64,000 nt of DNA, taken from Rhodothermales bacterium. Its GTDB lineage: Bacteria; Bacteroidota; Rhodothermia; Rhodothermales; Bin80. The translations under genes were made by a program, and so were the position numbers. Positions 54,701-62,756 of this stretch are shown here, piece by piece. The notes beneath the pieces are model-generated. The model had not been told where the DNA came from. It did no database searches and worked only from the letters and a program-made list of their open reading frames with translations. Each line of letters begins with the position of its first letter. Within the stretch, counting starts at the first letter, position 1. The stretch is from assembly GCA_958296045.1 (NCBI GenBank), contig CATQHT010000002.1, positions 62,001 through 126,000 on the forward strand, given 5' to 3'.

Positions 54701-55025
54701 TGCCAGGGCCGCGCTCCACCCAGTTTAGCGTGGTTGAAGCGCTCTTGAGGGCTGCCCGGGCTTTGTTGAACTCAAGCACCTGGAACCCCATGGGGTAGTC
54801 ATTGACCCCCTCCTCGTTGGCGCGGATCGCATGGTGCACCTCAAGAAAGAGCTCTGGATGTCCTTGTGCACCCGTAGCGCGCTCTGGTCCATCATGAACC
54901 GCTAGCGACGGTGACACAGGTTCCACGCTGGCGGTGGGCATCTGCAATCCCGGTTGCACCACCAGCAAGAGCAGGGCTGCCAGCCCTACTGCTGCAATAA
55001 GAGATCGTTTCACAGTCTTGGTCAT
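51795..55025 (-). CDS. Large secreted beta-propeller (sortilin/VPS10-like, BNR repeats) protein with T9SS type A sorting domain
   Basis: 1076 residues. Signal peptide MTKTVKRSLIAAVGLAALLL. Many propeller repeats with the BNR/sialidase-like S-x-D-x-G-x-x-W motif are seen: KSYDRGQSWDHLL, RTTDGGLFWTESW, RSIDGGQTWTFAI, RSSDGGATWRNTR, FSTDNGGADWNLN and YSTDAGQTFTPT. The C-terminal 90 residues are a type A T9SS sorting domain: FTLEQNYPNPFNPTTTINFS then LTVFDALGRRV and YASGVYFYRM. It is probably exported by the type IX system to the surface or medium; ligand or enzyme activity is not evident. Followed by a strong terminator. Confidence 0.9.
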   Translation of the reverse strand: MTKTVKRSLIAAVGLAALLLLVVQPGLQMPTASVEPVSPSLAVHDGPERATGAQGHPELFLEVHHAIRANEEGVNDYPMGFQVLEFNKARAALKSASTTLNWVERGPGNVGGRTRPILIDPDDPDLHTWFVGTAGGGVWWTQNRGYAWGYLFDDQPALAVSALAMAESNHDVLYAGTGEGFGNVDASRGAGIFKSYDRGQSWDHLLSTATDTAFAYVNRLAVHPTDENVVVAATNSGIYRTTDGGLFWTESWSANGARVQDLQAQPGNFNTMIAGANPGGILRSIDGGQTWTFAIGSSEILGGSQRIELAYSTYDPAIAYASVQRSGGASLVRSSDGGATWRNTRQSGLFTLNWLGGQGWYDNAIAVHPFAPDTVHVGGIFTWRLMMDGQLLDVAEPSGFQFFKPGQSVTVNYVSGLGNYFGVLLAGYEDAVFSDIEEADNGSVEIRYGQGTQYAHRFTSNDSTTSDVACFFLPYDRNEYQDYVEVPFTVWNIDTGQQLAVSFRDTAMDSTYNLINFLIAGSCNSVSNEQLFVHKYEYDASAPHDSVAQDGGVTTGMMYMVLPILAGGATWDPANLSPQTTTITYMRASGLLGYEFDGNLDPTVDTHVDHHAIVHIPIDEADNDFWVINSNDGGVAISTDAGLTFTETDQHFVGFNTSQFYGVAKRPGVVQYVGGTQDNGSWRSYGNANNRRGWTSVLGGDGFEAIWHQRDKDKIVVTSQFNFVFSTDNGGADWNLNFDLFFGDPGIFITSVSNSPLSPDTAYVMGAFGVWRTYDWFQTVSLTPMDSAWSTTYIGKVRAGSAADSIVWAGSGLDDAPRRTLWYSTDAGQTFTPTALPDIPRAPKTITSGLATHPTEAGTAYALFSRSKYPKILETKDYGATWADISGFSESTDGHSVRGFPNAAVFDLLVLPHAPNVMWAGTEIGLFQTKSYGKEWNYAHNGLPAVSVFRMKYQDDEIVVATHGRGIWTVPWSEIDVSVDDDDFGELPKTFTLEQNYPNPFNPTTTINFSVPEESLVRLTVFDALGRRVTVLTDQAYPPGAHELVWDASAYASGVYFYRMEAAGKLIQTQKMMLIK

Positions 55026-55770
55026 GACTCAGATGTCCAGTGAACAGAAACTACGGCACTGTGCTAAAGGTAACGATATTCGGGTAAACGTGCAAGTTAC
55101 CGGTTTCCCTGGCCTGCGCTACAGGGTGCTGGTGTAGGGGTCACGGAATCGCGACCTCTGTTGCACTATAGGACATGGCCCAGCGGGTTCGCCTGCGGTC
55201 TGCTGCGTCGTCCGAATTCGGTGGCGCTACGCGAGATCACCCAGCGTTACGAACGGCTGTTGAGCGACGATTAGAATTGCGGTTGTGTGTCACGTACAGG
55301 CATGGAGGTGAGACTATGACATAGCCTGATGACTGCGTGGGGGATGGCCCTCCGCAGCCGCCAGTCAGGTGGAGGCTGCAAACCGCCCACTGCTGCTGCG
55401 CTCAAGAGGCGTGGTGGTTAGCGAGCTGAGAGTGCGCCAGGCTAACTCTGCCCTGTACTTACTTGAGCAACTTAACAACAAGCGTTCAGGGTGCACAGGG
55501 CGGGCCCAGCTTAGCCCCCAGCCACGCGGTTATCCGACAACTACAGCATAGCCCCTCGCAGCGGGAGGCCTGAGCTACACGCTGGAGGCGAATATCACAC
55601 TGTTCTAAGTGGTAGATGCGAAAGGGCAAGACCTTTCGCGGAGCGGGCGTGGGTCAAGGGTCTATGCGCCGACCGCGACAGGTGCGTGTACCCCCCTCGC
55701 TTTGCGGGCATGCACCTTGTGCAGCGTGCGGTGAGCGAAACCGTTCAGATTGCCGAGCCTACGCCATGCG
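55026..55770. other. Long intergenic region upstream of the T9SS gene
   Basis: About 745 bases. A plus-strand frame near 55175-55275 reads GLLRRPNSVALREITQRYER and stops, perhaps the end of a lost gene. No insertion sequence end or RNA is recognised. Confidence 0.35.
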
Positions 55771-56571
55771 CTATGGTGGCGGGCGCTCCACAAGGTCGTA
55801 AATCGCTCCGAGTCCTTCGTAGGCTATGGCGCGCACCTGCAGACTTGCGTACCCACGCCACATGATGTCGTGCCCAGGCGGCGGGTCGTGCTTTCGGTTC
55901 ATGTAGCCGCCCATCATCGCCACCAACATAACTCCCGAGGCGCGGTCGGTGAGTTCGGGAAGGTCGTAATTGTGGGCATAGACCCGCAACATATGTATCT
56001 CCGCCTTCGTGAAGATCACTTCCGCGTCCATGCTGGCAGTCGCACGCTCTAACAGAGTCATGTGCATGAGCCGCCAGAACGTGATACAGCGTTATTGCCC
56101 GGTGCAGGTTCTCTGCCTGCTGCATGCGCAGCTTTTCGACTCGGCAACCCGTCGTGAAACCCCAAAGGTGTCCTCCACGTGCCAGCGCAGGGCGTAGAAT
56201 TTCAGTATCTGCTCTGCCTCCTGAAGTGATGTCACCTCCACCGTGGTTAGCAAGAGCCACTCAATCCGATTTGCACCTTTGGACGGCGCTATCTCACGAA
56301 CATGGACCGCAGAGACCTTGACGGGACTTTCGGAAGGCCCGCCTGTTGCTGGCAGCATCACCTGGCAAAAACGCACTTCCATGCGTGCATTACGTTTCGG
56401 ACGGCCTTTGTGCGTGATCCGACCAGACTTCGCCCGATCACTCAGACGCTCTACCGAGAGCTCCAGCACTCCGGCAGGAGGTCCACAGCGCATTGCTTTA
56501 AGCAGGCGATCATGGTCGTTACCCAGCTTCCGATCGTGTTTGGCCCGAATCAGCACTTCCCTCCGCTTCAA
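55771..56571 (-). pseudogene. IS4-family (Tn5/IS50-type) transposase, C-terminal part
   Basis: The trace begins near 56571 (REVLIRAKHDRKLG), passes PPAGVLELSVERLSDRAKSG, WLLLTTVEVTSLQEAEQILK and the YREK region YALRWHVEDTFG, then shifts frame (VEKLRMQQAENLHRAITLY) and again (MTLLERATASMDAEVIFTKA) to the stop at 55771. Two frameshifts. It continues the N-terminal piece at 58919-59427: that piece ends at DREADVFEIFAR, directly before LIRAKH in this family. Confidence 0.8.
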
Positions 56572-56590
56572 TGTGCGCTGCGCCGCAAAC

Positions 56591-56734
56591 CCATCTTTGG
56601 CACTCGGGCTGACGGCGGGGCCTCGTTCGCCCTCAATTATCCGCCTGGAGGGCCGATTTCGGCCATCTTTGTCACTCAGGCTGACGGCGGGGCCTCGTTT
56701 TTCTTCGTTTTCCTCCTAGCGGGCCGATTTCAGC
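56591..56734. repeat. 72-bp direct repeat, two copies
   Basis: Units begin CCATCTTTGGCACTCGGGC at 56591 and CCATCTTTGTCACTCAGGC at 56663. Both continue CTGACGGCGGGGCCTCGTT, and both end with a GGGCCGATTTC block. They lie at the left end of the IS1634-type element and may belong to its terminus. Confidence 0.75.
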
Positions 56735-56888
56735 GCCGTTTTTCGTCGATATTGTCGCCGATCGCGTTGTAGTGAAATAGATAGGGCCTCCGGGAACGCG
56801 CCGCGATCGGCGCCGTAACACCACCCCGGACCAGACGCGCAGCGCCATCTTCGTACGAGCCTCTAATTACCGCCGCAAAAACGGCCAG

Positions 56889-58679
56889 GTGCGAACCTCA
56901 TTCGCGCTCCTTCAATCCGTACGCGTCGAAGGACAATCCACCCACCGTACCCTACTCAACCTCGGACGGGATTTCAGTATCCCTAAGCAAGACTGGCCCG
57001 AACTCGCCAAGCAGGTCACCGCCCGACTGAAAGGACAAGCTCGCCTCTCCGTACAGGAAGAGGACGAGCACCTGAAGAACGCGGTCGATGACATCGTCAA
57101 ACGACTCCTGGACCAAGGCTTCGACATCAATGCAAAACACCCGGATGGTCGCGACACCATTCTCACAGATAAGGTCTACAACCCCGACGCCAAAACCGTC
57201 GGAGGCGAGCGCCTAGCGCTGCAAGCGCTCGAACTGCTGGGCATGGAAGAACTCTTGCGTGAACTCGAGTTTCCCGAAAATCATATCAAACTCGCCTGTG
57301 CGTTGATCGTCGGACGCATGCTCTGTCCCGGCAGTGAACGGCGCACCCATAAGTGGATGACGGAGACCTCCAGTATCCTGGAGCTGCTGAACCTCCAGGA
57401 GCCAAGTCTGAGCATGCTGTACCGATGCTCAGACCGGTTGCACAAGCACCGGCATGAGATCATGAACCGCCTCTTTGGAAACACAAAGAGGGTGTTGGAT
57501 TTTGACGAGACGATCGTGTTTTATGATCTAACAAATGCCTTTTATCACGGTCGGGAGAAAGGAGAACTCCTTCGTCGTGGGCGCAGCAAAGAGAAGCGGA
57601 GCGATTGTCCTCTGGTCACGCTGGCGCTGACGCTCGATGCCTCGGGATTCCCGCGCGGTGTGGAGATTCTACCTGGCAACGCGAGCGAGCCGGCTACGCT
57701 CCAAAAGGCCATAGAGAACCTGAACGGAGCGACGCCCACCATCATCATGGATGCCGGTATTGCCACCAAAGCAAATCTGGCGTACTTGAAGGACAACAAC
57801 CTCAACTGGATCTGTGTGGAGCGAAAAAGGGTGCCTCCTGTGCCCACCCAGGCACCCGATCAAGAGTTTGTAACCGCTAATGAGGTGAAAGTCCGGGCTT
57901 GGAAGCTCCCCGAGGAGGAGGGAGTAGTGCGCGTCTATGTACACAGTGAAGCCCGGCAGGCCACCGACGAGCAGATCTTGCAGACCAAATGCGACCAGTT
58001 TGAAGCGGCACTGCAATACCTCCATGAGGGACTGCCCGTGCCCAGACGCCTGAAAAATATCAAGAAAGTCGAACGCAAGGTTGGTCGCCTGCAGGAGAAG
58101 TACAAGTCGGTGGCCCACCTGTATGAGGTTGAGGTGAAGCAGAAGGAGGGGACACAGCGTGCCGCATCGGTCACGTTTAGCAAGCGTACCTCCCATCAGA
58201 AAAAAACCCAGGCCGCCGGAGGGTATGTGCTCAGCACCAGCCATACCACCTGGTCTGCCAAAAAGATTGCGCGCACCTACTGGCGGCTCACGGAAATTGA
58301 GGCCACGTTCCGAGTCATGAAGTCCGACCTGGGATTACGGCCTATCTATCACAGCAAAGATGAGCGGATTGAAGGACATCTGTTCATTACCGTGCTGGCC
58401 TACCACGTGTCCCATTTGATCCGCACCAAGCTCAAGGCCAACCATGTCCATGAAAGCTGGAATGCGCTCCGCTTCAAACTCAACCGGATCCATCGGATTA
58501 CCACGGTGCTACCAAAGAGTAAGCACCGCTATATCGTCCTCAAAGTGGATCAGAAGTTGACGCCATGCTTGCAGCGGATCGTCCATTGTCTGGGCATGAG
58601 CTACGATCCCGCGGCGACAAGAAGCAAGGAGGAATACTCCAGTGAGCCGAACGATCTGAAAAAACCTCCTGATTCATGA
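56889..58679 (+). CDS. IS1634-family transposase
   Basis: 596 residues from GTG 56889. DDE transposase of the IS1634 type: LLNLGRDFSIPKQDW near the start, first Asp in IVFYDLTNAFYHGR, second in PTIIMDAGIATKANL, and the catalytic Glu region TEIEATFRVMKSDLGLRPIY near residue 475. The frame is intact to the stop. The family normally begins with MFVRxxxY; here FVRASNYRRKNG is encoded upstream, at 56850-56885, but the codon before it is ATC, not ATG, so the native start seems lost. The element splits an IS4-type transposase gene. Confidence 0.88.
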   Translation: MRTSFALLQSVRVEGQSTHRTLLNLGRDFSIPKQDWPELAKQVTARLKGQARLSVQEEDEHLKNAVDDIVKRLLDQGFDINAKHPDGRDTILTDKVYNPDAKTVGGERLALQALELLGMEELLRELEFPENHIKLACALIVGRMLCPGSERRTHKWMTETSSILELLNLQEPSLSMLYRCSDRLHKHRHEIMNRLFGNTKRVLDFDETIVFYDLTNAFYHGREKGELLRRGRSKEKRSDCPLVTLALTLDASGFPRGVEILPGNASEPATLQKAIENLNGATPTIIMDAGIATKANLAYLKDNNLNWICVERKRVPPVPTQAPDQEFVTANEVKVRAWKLPEEEGVVRVYVHSEARQATDEQILQTKCDQFEAALQYLHEGLPVPRRLKNIKKVERKVGRLQEKYKSVAHLYEVEVKQKEGTQRAASVTFSKRTSHQKKTQAAGGYVLSTSHTTWSAKKIARTYWRLTEIEATFRVMKSDLGLRPIYHSKDERIEGHLFITVLAYHVSHLIRTKLKANHVHESWNALRFKLNRIHRITTVLPKSKHRYIVLKVDQKLTPCLQRIVHCLGMSYDPAATRSKEEYSSEPNDLKKPPDS

Positions 58680-58918
58680 ATGCTGTGACGCCCCCCATGC
58701 CTCACGCCAGTACCCACTCCAGAAGGAGTAGCGTGAGCTGTGTCCGATTCGGACAGATGAGACCCGATCAAGGGGCCCCAATACGACGAAGGACACGCAA
58801 GACAGGGGCGAACACCCCCTAAGCCACCACCGACCGCTCCGGTAATCAGAAAGGCTCCATAGCACCCGGAAAAACGCCCCCAAAAACGGGGACAGGGGAG
58901 GTCCGACCTCTCACTTCA
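58680..58918. other. Right end of the IS1634-type element
   Basis: 239 non-coding bases after the transposase stop. They run to the resumption of the IS4-type transposase trace at 58919. Terminal inverted repeats could not be fixed. Confidence 0.4.
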
Positions 58919-59427
58919 CTACAAGTGACAAAGTCGAGCAAAGATCTCGAATACATCCGCTTCCCGGTCCATCACGCTAAGCACGCGCGTCTTGCGCGGT
59001 AACGTCTGCGCAGCCTCATCTATGTTACGGAGCCCGCTAATCCATTGATGGGTCTTGGTTTGTCCTTCCTCCTTTCTGTACGAACACCGTAATACTCCCA
59101 AGGCAGTCCCTCGCCGTTCAAAGCGAGGGTCGCGTGCAGATGTACGCCACGAGCCTTTGCCGTGGTCTGGTTGTGACCGATTACGTCCAATCCGTCGCAC
59201 TGCGGACGCGCGCTGTAACTAATGTCTGTACCATCCTGCACGCACAGCACCGTTTTCTGGGTGCGCATCCGCTCAATGGTCCGCTGCCTGTGCGGCGCCA
59301 GTATCTTTGCGGGTGTTATGCCGAACCTATCGGCCTTCTCGATGACTCGCCAATATCCCCTTACAGCAGTCATATCTCGGTTGGAAACCGTGGTTACGGG
59401 CTTTCCCATTGTATCTGCTATTAGTGC
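58919..59427 (-). pseudogene. IS4-family (Tn5/IS50-type) transposase, central part
   Basis: Minus-strand trace from 59427: WRVIEKADRFGITPAKILAP, TVLCVQDGTDISYSARPQC (first catalytic Asp), GVHLHATLALNGEGLP, a frameshift near 59105, then LGVLRCSYRKEEGQ and VLSVMDREADVFEIFARL (second Asp). The N-terminus is cut by IS copy 3 at 59429 and the C-terminus is displaced to 55771-56571 by the IS1634-type element. Confidence 0.85.
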
Positions 59428-59428
59428 C

Positions 59429-61142
59429 CAGCGATTCTAAATTTAGATGTATGTAGAGGTAACGGGGATACTTGTTTAGCAAGCAATATGTGTATGATGG
59501 GTGTATGGACTGGCAATACCGGTCCAGCGATGCCCTGCTATAGCGTGCTTTTATCTTTCACTCTGAGGTACGCCCATGAAACCAAGCAAGCTGCTGCGCG
59601 ATGTGCTGAAACGCATCCGATCGGCCGCCGGTACATTTGAAGATAACCGTCAGGGACCCAATCTGCGCTACACGCTGGCCGATGCCGTGTTGAGCGCATT
59701 TGCCTGCTTCTTTCTGCAATCGCCCTCCTTTCTTGCTTTTCAGCGGAGGATGCAGGACGACGTGGGCCGTTCCAACTGCCAGACGCTGTTTGGCATGCAA
59801 GGCATCCCCTCTGACGGGCAGATCCGCAACCTGCTGGACCGCCTAGTGCCAGATTCACTTCAGCTCCTGTTTCTGCACCTGCTGGATACGCTTCGTTCCA
59901 AGGGAGACTTTTCGCCGTTTGTACGTCTGAGGGATCGCATCCTCGTGGCGCTTGATGGCATCGAGTTTCATTCCTCTCGGACAATCCATGTCAGCAATGC
60001 TCCTCGCGTCGCACGGGCAAAGACAAGCGTCCCTCATTCTTCCATACCATGGTGGCGGCGGTTGTGGTGGCTCCAGAGCACAACCGGGTGGTATCGTTGA
60101 TGCCAGAGTTTGTCCGCACACAGGATGATCCTGGCGACCGGCACTCGGTGCGGCGTCGCAAGCAGGATTGCGAGATCAATGCCGCTAAGCGGTGGTTAAA
60201 GAAGTGAGGAGCTCGTATGGCTCGCTATCGTCCGGTATATCTGGGAGATGCCCTATATGCCACACACCCTTTCTGCCAACAGGTGCTCCATGCGGGCGCC
60301 GATTTCCTGTTTGTGGTCAAACCCAAGTCGCATCGCACGTTATTCAAGTTTTTACACGAGCGCTATATCCAGAGCACCGGTTGGATCCGGGTGCAGAACA
60401 AGAAGACATGTCGCTACGAAGAGCACTGCTATCGCTGGATGACCGATTTGCCGATTCGGAACACGGACGATGCCGTACACGGCACATGGGTGGAAAAGAC
60501 CGTGCGCGTACGCCAAAAGCAGGGCACCTACAAGCAGACCTTCTACACGACGCTTTTCACCAGCCTGACGGTAACGAAGCACAATGTGCAGGAGGTTGCT
60601 CGTTGTGGGCGGGCGCGCTGGAAGATCGAGAACGAGTGCTTCAACTGCATCGCACGACACGGACAGAACTTCAAACACAATTTCGGGCATGGCAAAAATG
60701 GGCTGGCAAACCTGTTAGCCACCCTCAACCTGTTGGCATTTGCCGTGCATACGACGCTCGACCAAGTAAAAGGGTTGTGGAAGCAATGCCGAGCATCCTA
60801 CCAGGTGCGCCGCGATTTCTTTAAGGCGTTGCCAGCATGTACGATACGCTACCCAATTCCAACTGGCGAAGGCTCTGGGAAAGCATGTTGTTCTGTCGTC
60901 CTCCTCCGCTGGCGCCTTCCGCTGCGAGAGCCTGAAAGATTGTATATCGTAAACAGGATAACTGGGCATTCCAGAGGCCTGGAAGGCCGTCGTATGTCTC
61001 GGGCGGATTGGTGGCGCCTCAAATGTAGCTTCTCATTGCCTGTTTCCGTCCACCAACCGCCTAACTCACAGCCCGCGTGCGCGTAGCCTACCGCAAAACA
61101 AGATCCGTTCCCCCACCGAACGCCCCAAATTTAGAATCGCTG
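59429..61142 (+). mobile_element. Insertion sequence, copy 3 (full length)
   Basis: 1714 bp between CAGCGATTCTAAATTT (59429-59444) and AAATTTAGAATCGCTG (61127-61142), a perfect 16-bp inverted repeat. Same element as copies 1 and 2. It carries about 60 bases of unspent sequence after the transposase and sits next to the IS4 relic. Confidence 0.92.
59576..61086 (+). pseudogene. DDE transposase of IS copy 3, frameshifted and with a stop
   Basis: Starts MKPSKLLRDVLKRIRSAAGT. The first frame keeps VALDGIEFHSSRTIH, then a one-base deletion (CATGTCAG for CATTGTCAG) shifts it, exactly as in copy 1. The trace continues MVAAVVVAPEHNRVVSLMPE to RWLKK, where TGG has become TGA at 60205-60207, then MARYRPVYLGDALYATHP in frame through KSHRTLFKFLHERY to RARWKIENECFNC and the end. 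Here the run of five Ts restores the frame that copies 1 and 2 lose. Not functional as it stands. Confidence 0.8.
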
Positions 61143-61290
61143 CCTATTTCTCCGCGGGGTTGCATTTGGAGAACTCTTATGTTACGTTGTGTCAGTTCCT
61201 CTATCTGAGTTGGAGATTTACCATGAGAAAGTTTTACACTGGAGTAGGGTTGGTCGTCGCGGCCCTACTAATCATAAGAGGACAACGGCA

Positions 61291-61539
61291 ATGACTACAC
61301 GCTCCCGGCCTCGGCATCCCTTCTTCTCGATCCCATCCACAAGAAGGATGGCTTGGGGCATGTCACCGCTTGTGCTCTTGGCTCTTTTTATCTTCGCCCT
61401 AGGCATCTATGCAAGCGGCGGCTTCGGATCGTTATCGATTGTCGATGTCGCGATATTTGCGGTCCCTGGACTGCTTGGCATCATTTTGGCCGTATGGGGG
61501 GTCTGGGCAATTCATCGATATTGGAAAGCGCAAGACTGA
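61291..61539 (+). CDS. Small membrane protein, unknown
   Basis: 82 residues from ATG 61291, with AGAGG about 10 bases upstream. A basic N-terminus (MTTRSRPRHPFFSIPSTRR) is followed by two membrane helices (about 24-42 and 52-75, AIFAVPGLLGIILAVWGVWA) and a short tail (HRYWKAQD). I do not recognise the family. It is isolated between IS copy 3 and the IS21 element. Confidence 0.5.
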   Translation: MTTRSRPRHPFFSIPSTRRMAWGMSPLVLLALFIFALGIYASGGFGSLSIVDVAIFAVPGLLGIILAVWGVWAIHRYWKAQD

Positions 61540-61842
61540 TCGTCGCTTTAGAGTTGAACATTCTCTGAGCGAAGGCGCTCATTCTCGGCCGCAGGCTGGC
61601 CTGTGCGATGGATGCAGATCATGTTGCTGCGGCCACTGCAGTGTGGCTGCAGCAGCAATGCCTCGGACAGATGGGAGCGTTGTCTAGGACTGCGTGGATC
61701 CGCGAGATCCAGATCGACGTCCACCGCAGGCAGCGGCTGCTGGAAATCACGCGGGGGTGGCGGAGGCAGGTTCGTAAACGGCGCGGCACGCGCCGTAGGG
61801 TTCCACAGGGCGTAGCCCCCAATTCGCATGCCTGCAGCACTC
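61540..61842. other. Intergenic region left of the IS21 element
   Basis: About 300 bases with open frames on both strands but no motif. Nothing recognised. Confidence 0.35.
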
Positions 61843-61848
61843 TGCATA

Positions 61849-61901
61849 TTCCACGGAAAAAAACCACTCGTTCCACGGTATGGCGACTACCGATTCCACG
61901 G
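61849..61901. repeat. IS21-type multiple terminal repeats
   Basis: TTCCACGG occurs at 61849, 61871 and 61894 (22- and 23-base spacing). On the minus strand this reads CCGTGGAA three times, interspersed with GGTCG/GTCGC. Such repeated transposase sites are typical of IS21 ends. Confidence 0.75.
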
Positions 61902-61976
61902 TTAATCGACCACCTGATTCGGCGTGCTGAGTCCGCGCTGGATAGCGCTGCATCGTGACTGTTCTGGGTACCATTT

Positions 61977-62756
61977 TCACGGCTGTCTGGCGTCAGTTAC
62001 GCTTGTCTTCTCTGGAAGGTTCTGCCATTTTGGCAGACGTTGTCTCATGGACTCTCCCTTCAGCGCGATGTGGTGTGCATTGTGAATGAGGCGATCCAGG
62101 ATGGCATCTGCGAGTGTTGGGTCTTCCATGCCTTCGTGCCACACATTCACAGGCATCTGGCTGGTAACGACGATGGATCCTTTCTGATACCGATCATCGA
62201 TAAGCTCAAGCAGGTCCCGCTGATGCAGCGCACTGATTCGTGACAACCCCCAGTCATCGAGAACCAGTAGGTGGAAGCGCGTCAACTGCTTCAGCAGTTT
62301 CAGGAAGCGTCCGTCCCCGTGCGCGAGTTGCAGATCTTCCAGAAGACGATGCAGTCGGTGGTAGCGTACGGTGAACCCCTCCATGCAGGCTTTATGCGCC
62401 AGCGCGCACGCCACGAAGCTCTTGCCGACACCGGTGGGTCCGGTAATGATCGCATTGTGATGTTTGCCCACCCAGTCGCAGGTGGAAAGCGAGGCCATCA
62501 GGCGCCGATCCAGATTGCGACCGCGACGATAGTCCAGATCGGCCATGGAGGCCTCCTGGCGTAACCGGGCGCGGCGTAGGCGCGACCGCAGGCGATTGTT
62601 GTATCGCACGATCTCCTCGTGGTCAACCAATAGGCCCAGGCGGTCCATGAACGGGAGCTGTTCCATTTCCGGTTGGGTAAGCTGATCACGCAGCGCGCGC
62701 GCCATGCCATGCAGACGCATCTGCTCGAGCTTGTCAAGGGTAGGGTGTAGGAGCAT
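61977..62756 (-). CDS. istB: IS21-family ATP-binding helper protein IstB
   Basis: 259 residues, AAA+ ATPase. Walker A GPTGVGKSFVACALA near residue 105, Walker B FHLLVLDDWGL near 165, and the C-terminal LDRLIHNAHHIALKGESMRQ typical of IstB. It helps IstA choose and use target DNA. The ATG overlaps the istA stop (ATGA). Intact. Confidence 0.97.
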   Translation of the reverse strand: MLLHPTLDKLEQMRLHGMARALRDQLTQPEMEQLPFMDRLGLLVDHEEIVRYNNRLRSRLRRARLRQEASMADLDYRRGRNLDRRLMASLSTCDWVGKHHNAIITGPTGVGKSFVACALAHKACMEGFTVRYHRLHRLLEDLQLAHGDGRFLKLLKQLTRFHLLVLDDWGLSRISALHQRDLLELIDDRYQKGSIVVTSQMPVNVWHEGMEDPTLADAILDRLIHNAHHIALKGESMRQRLPKWQNLPEKTSVTDARQP

